Source of the DNA: Lucinisca nassula
Taxonomy: Eukaryota; Mollusca; Bivalvia; Lucinida; Lucinidae
NCBI GenBank assembly: GCA_963580285.1
Contig: OY757011.1
Location: forward strand, 95,959,650-96,023,649
Reading direction: 5' to 3'
Length of the DNA stretch: 64,000 bases
This document shows positions 10,131-20,789 of this stretch, piece by piece. Positions within the stretch are counted from its first letter, which is position 1; each line of letters starts with the position of its first letter. The position numbers and the translations under genes were made by a program. The notes beneath the pieces were generated by a model. It was not told the origin of the DNA. It ran no database searches and saw only the letters and a list, made by a program, of their open reading frames with translations.

Positions 10131-10716
10131 CAGTAAAATAGAGGTGGAGGCAATGATCAGGAATCGATACAATTAACCCACAGCTCCCATCAGAGACACC
10201 AAAGTGAAAGAACCACAAAAACGAAACAACAGACCCTAATGGAAACATCAATAGCGGAAAGCCAAAAGGACAGTTACTTTCCCACAAAATGACCAATAGG
10301 CTATCCAAAATAACACAAACATCCAAAGACAAACTATAACAAACATAAACCGCGACAGAAGAACCGCCTTGAAACGGCCAGCGTAAACGAACCCCACTTG
10401 GGGGCCAAAATCGATTTTTCGTGGCCACAGTCCTCGCCCTTCGTTCCGAAGCGATTTAGACAAATAATTTGTTCAGTCCGCATGAAGACCTCCTAACTCA
10501 TCAATGTAACATCTCCGTTAACACTAAAAATCAAACAACCACAGAACTGAAACCACGGTTAGGACTCAACACCAAGAAACCACTGAAATACCGCAGCAAA
10601 AGAAAACCAACAGTTAGACTCCGATGGGCCCAACCAGAGACATAGTATCAGGCACCAACCAACGTTACCTTGAATTAGATCGCTCTAATTCTCAGAAACC
10701 CTTTACGCTGGGACCA
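10131..10716 (-). repeat. PLE 3' UTR belonging to the copy at 10717-11345
   Basis: Runs without a gap into the C-terminal coding remnant at 10717. All UTR blocks are present in reverse order. Together they form a 5'-truncated PLE of about 1.2 kb. Confidence 0.8.
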
Positions 10717-11345
10717 TCATAGAGTCTGAGGCTGACCCACGGGCGTGCAATGAAGGAGGGAAGCAAAGTTGTCAACCGTGATTGGGTTAACTACCATGCT
10801 AGCAGTCTGTCGTATGACAGTAATGTTGTACCCAATCTTCTTATATCGAAGAATGATTTTACGAAAATGGGTGCTGAAGTCATTGGGGTTATATATTTTT
10901 CTGAATTTATATACTAAGTCACCATAAAATTCGGGTTCCGACAGACTTTGTTGCAGAAGAGATTTAAGTCCAATATTGAATTTTGAAATTAAATCAGAAT
11001 GACGTCTATAAAATTTTGAAAAGGCTTTGCGCACTTTATGGTACCGATAACCCTGATTAAGAAATTTAGCCGTTATCAATTTATTACTAGTGTTGAAGTC
11101 AGTTACAATCCTACTCACTCTGGCAAATCGAATTAACTGCGAAATATAAACGCCATAGGATGGCGCATGAGGATTATCACCATCCAAAAAAGGAAAATTT
11201 ACAATCTCAAAATCAAAATCATCGCGTTTATCGTAACATTTGCAAGAAACAAACCCATCTTCAATAGATAGATGTAAATCCAAATACGGGGCCTCGGTAT
11301 CAGAAGAATTTGCTTTATTTAACTGAAGTTCTGGGGGGGGGGGGG
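10717..11345 (-). pseudogene. PLE reverse transcriptase C-terminal part, minus strand
   Basis: Open on the minus strand from the FLDL-like block to the stop, covering the region after the YLDD motif: FPFLDGDNPHAPSYGVYISQ, then KAFSKFYRRHSDLISKFN and the family C-terminus. Catalytic blocks are missing, so it cannot be active. The upstream end stops exactly at a 13 bp G-run (11333-11345), where the first copy has TTTACCCCCGAGAAC at 1258-1272. Beyond the run lies an inverted PLE piece, giving a head-to-head pair. Confidence 0.85.
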
Positions 11346-11984
11346 TAAATTTCGATAATACCTATTTCGATTGTTTGATCAGTCAGATTTACACCCCCCA
11401 GAACTTCAGTTAAAAAGATTGGGTACAACATAAATGTTATACGACATACTGCATGCATGGTAGTTAACCCAATCACGGTTGACAACTTTGCTTGCCTCTT
11501 TAATTGCACGCCGGTGGATCAGGCCTCAGATTCTATGACGGTTCCAACGTAAAGGCTTATTGAGAATTAGAGAGATCTAATTCAAGGTAATGTTGGTTGG
11601 TGCCTGATGCTCTGTCTCTGGTCGGGACCATCGGAGTCTAACTGTTGGTTTTCTTTTGCTCCAGCATTTCAGTGGTTTCTTGCTGTCGAGTCCTCACCGT
11701 TGTCTCACCTCTGTGGTTGTTTGATTATTTGTGTTCACGGAGATGTTGCACTGATGAGTTAGGAGGCCTTCATGCGGACTGAACAAATTATTTATCTAAA
11801 GCGCGACGGAAGTAAGGGTGAGGATTGGGACCACGTTAAATCGATTTAAGCCCCCCAGTGGAATTCGTTTCCGCTGACCGTTCCAAGGCGGTTGGTTCTT
11901 CTGTCGCGGTTTATTTTTGTTATGGTTTGTCTTTGGGCGATTGTGTCACTTATGTTTTTTTTTTTTTATTTTGGATAGCCTATT
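11346..11984 (+). pseudogene. PLE fragment, internally deleted, with 3' UTR
   Basis: Starts just after the YLDD region (GATAATACCTATTTCGATTG), reaches ACACCCCCCAGAACTTCAG, then jumps to AAAAGATTGGGTACAACATA near the C-terminus, so about 450 bp are missing. The UTR follows to TTGGATAGCCTATTG at 11984, where a LINE is inserted. The UTR resumes at 14750. Confidence 0.8.
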
Positions 11985-14308
11985 GACCAACTTATTGATA
12001 AACCTATTAGAGTCACAGAGACTACATCCACCATAATCGATCACATTTATACATCAAATCCAAATAGCATAATCGAATGCTTTGTTTCTTCTTACGCTAT
12101 AAGCGACCATTTTCCAGTGTGCATTACAAGAAAAATAAATAATAGAATTGCCAAGTCCGAACACATCACAGCATCATATCGTTGCTTTAAAAAGTTTAAC
12201 GAAAATGCATTTATAAACGACCTATCGAGTGATTTGAATAATTTCACCCTTGACTCATCTAATATAAACAATGACATCTTGACATGGTACAACATAGTCC
12301 TAAAAAATCTAGATAAACATGCCCCATCAAAGTTAAAAGGGTGAAAACCAAATGATTACCTGATTGGCACAATGACGACATAGAAGCAACGCGAAAACAA
12401 AGAGATCTTTGCAAACGAAGAAAACTTTGGGAAGACTACAAAAAGTATAGAAATAAAACTAAGTACCTTATTCGTAAAGCAAAGCGCGAACATTTTTCAA
12501 AATCTGTTATAGATTCAAAAGACACACGCACGATCTGGAAACACCTTCGTAAAGCAAACAATAAGGATAATACCACAAATAACCGCTTACCTGACGAGAT
12601 AATCATCGATGGATGTCAGTATACATCTTCAGAGGATATTGCAACACACATGAACAAGTATTTTACTTCAATCGCAGATCATCTCAACGATAACGGTAAT
12701 GATGCCTTATCTTTGGATCTAAATGAACTCAAAAATTTTGTAAATGAAAAAGTACCAAACGATGTTTTCTTTAGAATCCCATATATCACGCCTGAACAGG
12801 TTTCATCGTTTATCACAGCACTTGATTCGTCCAAGGCTACAGGATTGGATGGTTTTGGGCCAAGGATAATCAAATCAGTCGGGCAGGTATTATCTCCAAG
12901 TATTGCTGCACTTATAAATAAAAGCTTGCAAACTGGGGTATTTCCAGACCAACTAAAATGTGCCAAAGAATTCCCCATACACAAAAGTGGTAGCAAAGTT
13001 GATCCTGGAAATTACAGACCTATTTCCATACCAACAATATCTAAAATTTTTGAGCGACATGTAAACAAACATTTAATGGCATATCTTAATAAATATAATT
13101 TAATTCATGAAAGTCAGTCAGGTTTTCGACAACGTCATAGCTGTCAAACAGCACTCGTTAAACTAATAGACCAATTGATGGCCAATGTTGACAAGGGAGA
13201 TATAGTCGGAGCTCTTTTTATCGACTTCAGAAAAGCGTTCGACTTGGTCGACCACAATATATTAATTAATAAGCTTTCCTTATATAGATTCAATAATTTG
13301 TCTCTTCTGTGGTTTATTTCCTATCTTGAATCGCGCCAACAAGCCATCGATAGTGGATCAGGACTATTAACCTTCTCCACTATTCGGACTGGGGTTCCTC
13401 AAGGGTCAATCTTAGGACCGACCCTATTTTTGTTATTCATTAACGATTTGCCCCTTCTATTAAAATATTGCTGTTCTGACCTGTTTGCAGATGATGCGAC
13501 GTTCCATACAAGTAGTCCTGATATTGACATTATAAACACCGAGGTACAAACTGACCTGGGTAGAGCCAAGAAATGGGGCAAACAAAATAAAATGATTATA
13601 CATTGTGTTAAAACCACGTATATGTTACTGGGAGCAAGACATCGCCTCGATGATACTTGTAAATTAACTTTATACATTGAAGATAATGAAATTGAAAGGG
13701 TTACTAAACAGAAACTACTAGGCGTTTTCATTGACGAGAACCTTTCATGGACACCTCATATAGACTACATATGCTCTTTAATAGCAGCCAAAATATCCCT
13801 TCTTAAACAATTAGCTGATTATGTCCCACAGAATATCCAGAAAATTTTCTACCAAAGCTATATACTGCCCCTGTTTGATTATGGGTGTAACACATGGGGA
13901 ACAACAGCTAGTGCCAATATTGAAAGACTTTTAAAATTACAGAAACGAGCTGCCCGTATTATTTTACTAGCAGAGTTCAGAACACCATCTGCCCCAATGT
14001 TCCATGAGCTGGGTTGGCTCTCTATTCCAAAAAGACTTAATTATAACAAAGCTATATTCACGTACAAAGCACTTAATAACATGACGCCAGCATACATTAC
14101 CAACTTACTTAAACCAATGTCAGTCGCCCATAATCGTTCATTGAGATCATCGTCCAACGGCCTCCTATCCGTTCCAAGATCAAGAACTGCGCTATACGAT
14201 CGCTCATTCTCGCACTCAGCCTCCAGATTATGGAACTCATTACCGACATCGCTAAGGACAAAAACATCCCTAAATGAATTTAAAACATCCTTAAAGCAGC
14301 ATCTCTAG
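11985..14308 (+). pseudogene. LINE ORF2: endonuclease end plus reverse transcriptase
   Basis: Frame 0 from 11985 encodes the end of an APE-type endonuclease: IIDHIYTS and the catalytic SDHFPV. It shifts frame near 12336-12341, and frame 2 then has a TGA at about 12353 before staying open to 14308. The 552-residue open part holds SSKATGLDG, a RPIS block, ALFIDFRKAFDLVDH, GVPQGSILGPTLFLLFINDL, the catalytic FADD (13484-13495) and the usual YGCNTWG and RLWNSLP blocks. This order fits CR1/Jockey-group LINEs. The reverse transcriptase part looks intact, so this is the best preserved protein-like sequence in the window, but the endonuclease is truncated. Confidence 0.85.
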
Positions 14309-14749
14309 TATTTTATGTAACTTCTCTTAACTTAAGAAAACATTATGTGTGCAATACTTAATTTAACGGTGCTGATTACATGTAGAATGATTATAAATTA
14401 GTTGTTCTTAACATGTTTTAATGTTCCTCCTCGCATTTTAACATTTGTACTGATATTATTTGAAATATCAATTTTAGGTAAGAGTTCGCAGCTCAATGTA
14501 TTTTATTATCACATTGCTCATATAGCTACTAATTAATTTCCGTCCAATTGCATCCTTTTCAAAAGAAAAGACAGTTCTTACCACTATACCACATGTGCAT
14601 ATTCTATGTAAAATGTGTATATAATGTTTTTGTTTTATGCTTTTTATGTTTAGTTTGCATGTTTTATTATAGAGGGCCACTTGGTAGAATGGCTGTCTTA
14701 GCTAAAAGTGTTACCCTCTTAAAACATTGTATAAATAAATAAATAAATT
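14309..14749 (+). repeat. LINE 3' UTR and AAAT tail
   Basis: AT-rich, no conserved frame, ending in repeats of AAAT just before PLE UTR sequence resumes with GAGGGAAATTAACTGTCC. Confidence 0.7.
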
Positions 14750-14910
14750 TTGAGGGAAATTAACTGTCCTTTTGCCTTTCCGCTGTTTGGTGTTTCCATT
14801 AGGGTCTGTTGTTTCATGTTTGTGTGTCTTTCCCTTTGGTGTCTCTGATGGGAGCTGAGTGTTGATAGTATAGATTCCTGATCATTGCCTCCACTCCTAT
14901 TTAACTCAAC
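14750..14910 (+). repeat. PLE 3' UTR, distal part of the interrupted copy
   Basis: Continues the UTR broken at 11984: AACTGTCCTTTTGCCTTTCC, CCTTTGGTGTCTCTGATGG and TCCTGATCATTGCC. Confidence 0.75.
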
Positions 14911-14960
14911 ATCTCCCGCTTCAACCTGATCGGAATCAGCCACGTGATAAAATAATCACT

Positions 14961-15312
14961 TTTATCATATGACGCCGCTCCTGAGAATGTAATAACGCCA
15001 TGTAATACTAACGGATTAAATATGCAAATTAATTACGCTCCGAAACGTTGCACGTACGACGTCCTTAACGACGTCGCGTTTTTTTATCATATATAATGAT
15101 AATCGTGGAATGTTGACATTTTTTTTTTGTTTTTAATAAAATGCGTTTTAAATGTCATATGATGACTAGAATCTTACATTCGTACTCATGTATTATTAAA
15201 CTTATTAAACTCGTTGAGGAAAAGAGATAAAATGCTCGGCGCAGCCTCGCATTTTATCCATTTTCCCGCAACCCGTTTAATAAATTCAACAACACTCATG
15301 TAAGATCCTCTA
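14961..15312 (+). mobile_element. Bipartite palindromic MITE (TCATATGA family)
   Basis: Left module: TTATCATATGACGCCGC, TGTAATAACGCC, GGATTAAATATGCAAATTA, ACGACGTCCTTAACGACGTC and GTCATATGAT. Right module: a long palindrome whose arms read TTAAACTCGTTGAGGAAAA and the reverse, joined at GCTCGGCGCAGCCTCGC, ending CATGTAAGATCCTCTA. Same family as 17841, 25333 and 53906. Confidence 0.75.
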
Positions 15313-15345
15313 TGTAACATGTTATTTGCGAACAAAACAGGACTG

Positions 15346-15495
15346 CATAGAGTATCTCACATGAGTGTCAATTTTTTTTTTTTGGGGGGGGGGGGGGGGG
15401 GAATTAATAAAAGTGCTGAGGAAAAGGGATAAAATGCGCGACGTTGCCGAGCATTTAATCCCTTTCCCTCCACGAGTTTAATAAATTCAATACGA
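15346..15495. repeat. Partial copy of the TCATATGA-family palindrome with G-run
   Basis: Begins CATAGAGTATCTCACATGAG, has an 18 bp G-run after a T-run at about 15367-15402, then GCTGAGGAAAAGGGATAAAA and the inverted arm. The left module is absent. Confidence 0.6.
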
Positions 15496-15632
15496 ATACG
15501 CTACCTGAGAACACTGAATTTAGTATAAGCCAAAGTCGGATTACCGGGCACAAATTTAAGATAAGACCGTGATAGGGTTTCAGTTCCGATCCAAAATGCT
15601 CAAATGAAAGTAAAATACGTTCGAATGACACA

Positions 15633-15891
15633 TCACGAAAACAAGCCTATGAAATTTTGACCCCTTCAAAACTGGGGTTTACATTGGAAACCTTATTTTT
15701 CTTGTATCTCCTCTAAAATATATATCGTGGGTACTCGTTAGCACCGCCTCGTTTGGGCGGTTCTAACGTGTACCCAGAATCTATAGTTTGAGCAGAAATA
15801 AGAAAAATATCACATTTTTTCAGCTTATAATTTTCGCTTTTTTTTTTTAGATAAAATTTAAAATGCATTTGTGTAGTCGCGTTTTCGTAAT
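15633..15891. mobile_element. TIR element with palindromic core
   Basis: Outer ends are TCACGAAAACAAGCCTATG and, inverted, TTACGAAAACGCGACTAC. The core is a palindrome with GGGTACTCGTTAGCACCGCC and GGGCGGTTCTAACGTGTACC, flanked by TTATTTTTCTTG and AGAAATAAGAAAAATA. Nested symmetry (outer repeats plus inner palindrome) matches 19911-20191 in full and 18475-18637 in part. Confidence 0.75.
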
Positions 15892-16168
15892 TAATGAAAA
15901 TAAAGGCGGAATGTTGCCTGGTTGTCATAGAGTTTGTTTGAGTTGCCCCACGAATGTTAATGTATGAGTGGAACGAATGTTCAGCAGGAACCCAGCTGAG
16001 GCGGCCGTGTCTTCACAATTGTTATATGTATAAATAACTTGAAAGTTTGTGTCGCCTCGCGTTGTGTTTTGAGGTGTGCTTTTTTACTCACGATTTGTCC
16101 TGTTCAATGACTTAAGATACTGGAGCCTCAGTCCTTGAATGAAGCGATCAACTACACAACCGGTATAT
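15892..16168. other. No recognised feature
   Basis: No repeat family or gene recognised. Confidence 0.35.
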
Positions 16169-16846
16169 CTATAAGCCTCAAAATGTATTAAAACATAGAA
16201 AAATATCAATTTTCAACTGATAGCTCCCATTTAACTATGTATAAAATGGACATGGTCTTGAACTCTAAATTGGGTCATCTCGGTCCGACGCATTTTTTTC
16301 TAACTCAAACAAATTATTTTCCTTCAACCCGACTATCGTTGAATAGTGGAGTGCTTACTCAATCCAAGGATATGGGCCACACCTTTGAGAAACTCACCTT
16401 TACAGGTATTTGTTTTTTGCAGAAACAAACATTCTTTGACTCGATAGCCACTTGCGCTTGCTATTACTTTCGTTTTCGTATTTTTTGCCATAAGCATGGA
16501 CGGTGTTTTACTTGCGTCATGTTCCCGGTAAGTGTCAGATATGTTCAATCCAATCAGATTGTTCGTATAGCAAAACAATACTAGACAGCGGGAAGTGGCT
16601 AACGGGTCGAAGAGTGCTTGTTTGTGCGAAAAGTAAATAATGTCAAATTTTCTCCTGTAAATGATGCAGAAAGCATTGCGCTATTGAATGATTGCCGGGT
16701 TGAAGGAAAATATTGTGTTTGAGTTTGGAACATATGCGATGGAGCTAGATGACCCAATCATGTCCATATTTATACATAGGTAAACGGGATCTATCAGCCC
16801 CGAAAAATTGATATTTTTCGAGGTTTTCATAACTTTTGAGGTTTAT
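16169..16846. mobile_element. Fold-back element with inverted repeats of about 180 bp
   Basis: The first arm (about 16169-16360) and the second (about 16670-16846) are diverged inverted copies. Both share AAAAATATCAATTTT, AACTATGTATAAA/CCTATGTATAAA, TTGGGTCATCT, AACTCAAACA and TTTTCCTTCAACCCG. The middle is about 310 bp without coding signal, so the frames over it are probably accidental. Confidence 0.75.
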
Positions 16847-16853
16847 TGATATA

Positions 16854-17556
16854 CAGTAGAATTCCGCTTAAAGACCAACCCTATATTAGGACCACTCCGC
16901 TATTAAGACCGGTTTTTGCCAGACCCAAATTATTTCCTACATAATTAATTGCTTTTTATTCCTATAAAGAGACCACCCCGCTATTCAGTATTAAGACCGC
17001 TTTCAAAAGACCAAATCTGTCATTACTGTTCGCTATTGAAACCACTTTTTGGTCACGTCAAGTTAATTTGTATCTCTTAGTCGAATGATCAGGTGTAAAT
17101 TTTTGCTGGATTCTTCACCATTATAACTGCTCTTGGAAATGTCCACACATATCCCTAAAGGTGTGAATAACAGCAGTTTACCTGTACTAATCTGTGTGTT
17201 GTTTAAACAAATGTGTCATGAGTTTCACCATCAAGGCTAATTTAATAGTTTTAATAGTTTTGGTAATGTGCAGCTTTGTTTTCTTCAGATATTAAGAAGA
17301 TTATTTTGGAACAATTGAAATCATGAACGTGATTTTTGTTGGTGTAATGTTGCATATACATGTAATAAGGAAAAGGACAGAAACGATTTACCAAATAGCA
17401 ATAATATAGACACAATACAGTAAAAACACATAAAAAAGAACTTAAATCCATCTTGCCAACAATATTTTTCACCCGAATTCCATTATTAGGACCACCCCGC
17501 TAATAAGACCGCTTTTAACAAGTAAAGAAAGTGGTCTTAATAGCGGAATTTCACTG
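16854..17556. mobile_element. Pogo/Tigger-type MITE with TA target
   Basis: The left end CAGTAGAATTCCGCTTAAAG and the right end, reverse-complemented, CAGTGAAATTCCGCTATTAA are preceded and followed by TA. Internal copies of ACCACTCCGCTATTAAGACC lie near both ends. About 700 bp with no transposase motif, so non-autonomous. Confidence 0.75.
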
Positions 17557-17671
17557 TATAGGTATTTGTTCAAGGTTTGAGGCTTGAGTGCCAGTGGCTT
17601 AAGATGGTATTTTCTTAGTCACGACTGTCGTTAAGGAGCTTTAATAATTTGGTAGGCGTTTGCGGTGCCAT

Positions 17672-17769
17672 CTTCGCAAGCCAAGGTTACTAAGTCAAAT
17701 CGTTTCTTACAGTGCGCTTCTTACGTGCGTAAGGAACGAAATGGACTTAGTAGCCTTGGCTTTGCGAAG
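17672..17769. repeat. Inverted repeat with arms of about 25 bp
   Basis: CTTCGCAAGCCAAGG...CTAAGTC (17672-17696) is mirrored by GACTTAG...CCTTGGCTTTGCGAAG (17744-17769). The spacer holds a smaller inverted pair (TTCTTACGTGCGTAAGGAA). Not linked to a known family. Confidence 0.6.
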
Positions 17770-17840
17770 TGATGTTGTGGTACTTGAACGTTGGACGTTT
17801 GATCTCTGTATCCGCAGAAAGCGGGTCATGCGACAAAACA

Positions 17841-18310
17841 TAGAGGATCTTACATTAGTGTTCATGTATTATTGAATTTATTAAACTCGTTGAGGCAAAG
17901 GGATAAAATGCGAGGCTTTGCCGAGAATTTAATCCCTTTTCCTCAACGAGTTTGATAAATTCAATAATACATGAGCATTGAATTTATCAAACTCGTTGAG
18001 GCAAAGGGATAAAATGCGAGGCTTTGCCGAGCATTTTATCCCTTTTCCTCAACGAGTTTAATAAATTCAATAATACATGAGCACGAATGCAAGATTCTAT
18101 TTATCATATGACATTTGAAACGCATTTTGTTCACGATTGTTTTTCAAAAATGTCAATATTCCGCCGTTAGTAAACGCGACGTCGTTAAGGACGTCGTACA
18201 TGTAACGTTACGGTCCGTAACTAACAAATTGGCATATTTAAACCACTAATGGATTATTGAATTTATTACAAGGCGTTATTACACTCTCAGACGCGACGTC
18301 ATATGATAAA
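17841..18310 (-). mobile_element. TCATATGA-family MITE with duplicated palindrome
   Basis: Opposite orientation to 14961-15312. It begins TAGAGGATCTTACATTAGTG and carries two head-to-tail copies of the long palindrome (about 17864-17975 and 17976-18086). It continues with the other module through ACGTCGTTAAGGACGTCG to GACGTCATATGATAA. Confidence 0.8.
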
Positions 18311-18474
18311 AATAATTGTAACAGCTAAATTTAAAGTTACAGACGACCAAAAGAGTTTGCAAATTGTCATTCACAACCAGCGAGATCATCTGGACATGAT
18401 CAGATATGTCTAGTATCACAGCCATGCTAAGGAATAATTTAATAAACGTTCTGCTTACATAATCGCTTCAGGTC
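18311..18474. other. No recognised feature
   Basis: Short AT-rich spacer between two MITEs. Confidence 0.35.
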
Positions 18475-18637
18475 ATTACGAAAAACACGCCTTTGCAAAT
18501 ATATTGGAAACTTTACCACCAAAAATGAAAATTTTCAGATAAAAAATCTGATATTTTTCGTATTTCTGCTCAAAATACCTCGATGAGGCGGTTCTAACAA
18601 GTACCAACAATCTATGCTTTTGAGCAAAAATAAGAAA
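18475..18637 (+). mobile_element. TIR element with palindromic core, truncated
   Basis: Left end ATTACGAAAAACACGCCTTTG, then CGTATTTCTGCTCAAAATAC, CCTCGATGAGGCGGTTCTAA and TTGAGCAAAAATAAGAAAA. Part of the left palindrome arm is deleted. The right end is replaced by a TA repeat. Confidence 0.65.
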
Positions 18638-18658
18638 ATAATATATATAATATATATC

Positions 18659-18689
<31 letters not shown>

Positions 18690-18709
18690 ATATAGTATAT
18701 ATATAATTA

Positions 18710-18752
<43 letters not shown>
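18638..18752. repeat. TA dinucleotide microsatellite
   Basis: Almost pure TA/AT repeats with few interruptions over about 115 bp. Confidence 0.9.
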
Positions 18753-18755
<3 letters not shown>

Positions 18756-18780
18756 ACTGAAAACCCTGGTTCTTCTATAT

Positions 18781-19140
18781 AAAATAGAAGGGAAGGCAAT
18801 GATCAGGAATCGATAAATAAACCCACAGCTCCCATCAGAGACACAAAGCGAAAGAAACACAAACATGAACAAACTAGAACCCAATGGAAACATCACTTGC
18901 GGAAAGCCAAAAGGACAGTTACTTTCCCACAAATGGCAATTTGGCTATCCAAAGTAAAATGATATATAATAGAATTTACGCTCTCAAAGATAAGTCATAA
19001 CAAAATAAACCACGACAAAAGAACCGCCTTGGAATAGTCAGTGAAACGAATTCCACTGGTGGGGGGGGGGGGGGGGGCTTAAAACGATTTTGCGTGGCCA
19101 CAATCTCGCCCTTACTTCCGTCGTGATGTAGACAAATGGT
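18781..19140 (-). repeat. PLE 3' UTR fragment with G-run
   Basis: GGAAGGCAATGATCAGGAATC to GTCGTGATGTAGACAAATGG, minus orientation. A long G-run near 19060-19077 sits at the same position as in the copy at 9569-10130. Confidence 0.75.
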
Positions 19141-19159
19141 TTAAGTGTATCAAAATTAT

Positions 19160-19310
19160 ATACGCATGCTTCACGACAGAAGAACCGCCTTGGAACGGTC
19201 AGTGTAACGAATTCCACTGGTGGGGTGTGTGTGTGTGTGGGGGGGGCTTAATCGATTTTACGTGGCCACAATCCTCGCCCTTACTTCCGTCGCGATTAAG
19301 ACAAATGGTT
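19160..19310 (-). repeat. PLE 3' UTR, second short fragment
   Basis: Repeats the middle UTR part: ACGACAGAAGAACCGCCTTG to GCGATTAAGACAAATGG, including a GTGTGTGTGTG and G-rich stretch. It and the preceding fragment are followed by a shared AAGTGTRTCAAAA...ACGCATGCTT segment (19143-19172 and 19311-19341), so a local duplication is likely. Confidence 0.7.
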
Positions 19311-19341
19311 TAAGTGTGTCAAAAGTATATACGCATGCTTT

Positions 19342-19910
19342 CGCGATGGATCTTATTAAACAAAACTATATTTATATTTCATACAGAAGTCGTTTACTTT
19401 CATAAATGAAGAAAACCAGCCTACCAGACAGGAATGTGATTTCAACTACAGTTGTTTTTATCCCGTCATGGCTTAAGATAATATTCGTTCCACATACTGT
19501 ATGATGTCCTGCTTCAGTCTGCAGACGTTTTTCTTTCTTGCCAAGACGTTCCTTATCTATTCTCAAGGAGAATTGCTGAAATGAGCAAAATAGTCTTGGT
19601 TCTAAAGATTATTTTACAAGTTTGCCAACGCTTGCTTCATTGCCTGGCACGGAATGTGAACTAATCAGTTTAAGAGCGCAGCCACTTTGCGGATTCGTTT
19701 GTCTGTTGAAACATCTAGTGACACTTCGTACATTCGGCTCGTTTGTTTCCTCTTACAGGTGTTACTCACAGCAAGTTAATGATAATAATAACAACCACAA
19801 ACCTCCGGTTCCCTCCTTTGACATCAACTCGACCAGAAAGCACTTTGGAATTGTTACATTTGCTCTCTTCAGCACAAATGCCAATTTCATTTTTCATAAA
19901 AAGCAAGTCC
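19342..19910. other. No recognised feature
   Basis: Several 60-100 codon frames on both strands overlap, none with a motif or signal supporting translation. Confidence 0.4.
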
Positions 19911-20191
19911 ATCACGAAAACACGCATATATAAATTTTTGACCCCCTCGAACCCCACTTTTATATAGTAAAACTTTGTTTTTTTGTGGTGTGATGCTTAC
20001 TTTTCTTATTTCTGCTCTTAAATATAGCGTGTGGGTACTCGTTAGAACCGCCTCGATGAGGCGGTTCTAAAGTGTACCCAAAATCTATATTTTGAGCAGA
20101 AAAAAAAATATATCACAATTTTTCATCTTAACATTTTCCTTTTTTCGGCGATAAGGTTAACAATGTATTTGTATAGGCATGTTTTCGTAAT
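19911..20191. mobile_element. TIR element with palindromic core, best copy
   Basis: Outer ends ATCACGAAAACACGCATATA and, inverted, TTACGAAAACATGCCTATAC. The inner palindrome spans 20001-20111, centred at 20056: TTCTTATTTCTGCTC, TAGCGTGTGGGTACTCG and TTAGAACCGCCTCGATGAGG, then the mirrored arm. No coding capacity. Confidence 0.8.
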
Positions 20192-20789
20192 GCGCGGAGT
20201 TCTGGCAAACTATTGTCAAAACTCAGATCTCGTTGGTGTCGATATGGGGAGACGGACTTCGAACTTTGAACTATTTACGAAATGTTTTAGAACAAATAAA
20301 ACACCTAACGTCTAAGACTGTTCTAAGTTTTTTTCCGAGACATACAATATAATTTTTGCTAAAAAATCACTTATGCAGCAAGAAATTTGGGGAGTAGAAT
20401 TGTATGACGGCCCTGTGCATAACAGAGGATATTGGTTGGTAATTTGGATATTTTTGAACATGTCAAAAGGTATCACTCATTCTAAAAGGAAATAGATGTA
20501 ATGAAAAAGATGCAATGACGTTAGCAGACCGCAAGCCTAGTTTTCAACCCATTCATAGTTTATGACTATGCTTTCCCCTTTTGGTGCACGAGGGTGGGCC
20601 GGCTCTTAGATTCTATGACGGCTCCGACCCAAATATTTTGTTTTAGTGTGTCTTTTGCTAGGCCTTCTGTGGTTTGATTACTTGTTTTCCGTAACTCATG
20701 TTGTTCATTTCGCAAGTTTGTCGGATTTTTTCAGCACAGTGATTTTTTTGGTTTTGAATTCTATTGTGTTTTACTGGTTGCGATAGGAG
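20192..20789. other. Mostly unrecognised; short PLE-like piece
   Basis: Nothing recognised except GGTGGGCCGGCTCTTAGATTC at about 20593, which resembles the PLE sequence just around its stop codon (GGGTCAGGCCTCAGATTC). The rest may be a divergent PLE relative. Confidence 0.35.

Larger units (their letters stand above)
11985..14749 (+). mobile_element. 5'-truncated CR1/Jockey-group LINE nested in a PLE UTR
   Basis: The insert interrupts the PLE UTR between its TTTTGGATAGCC and GTAACTGTCC blocks. It comprises the end of the endonuclease domain, the reverse transcriptase and a 440 bp 3' UTR ending TTGTATAAATAAATAAATAA. The short tandem tail and 5' truncation are typical of target-primed insertion. 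Exact target duplications are not clear. Confidence 0.85.
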
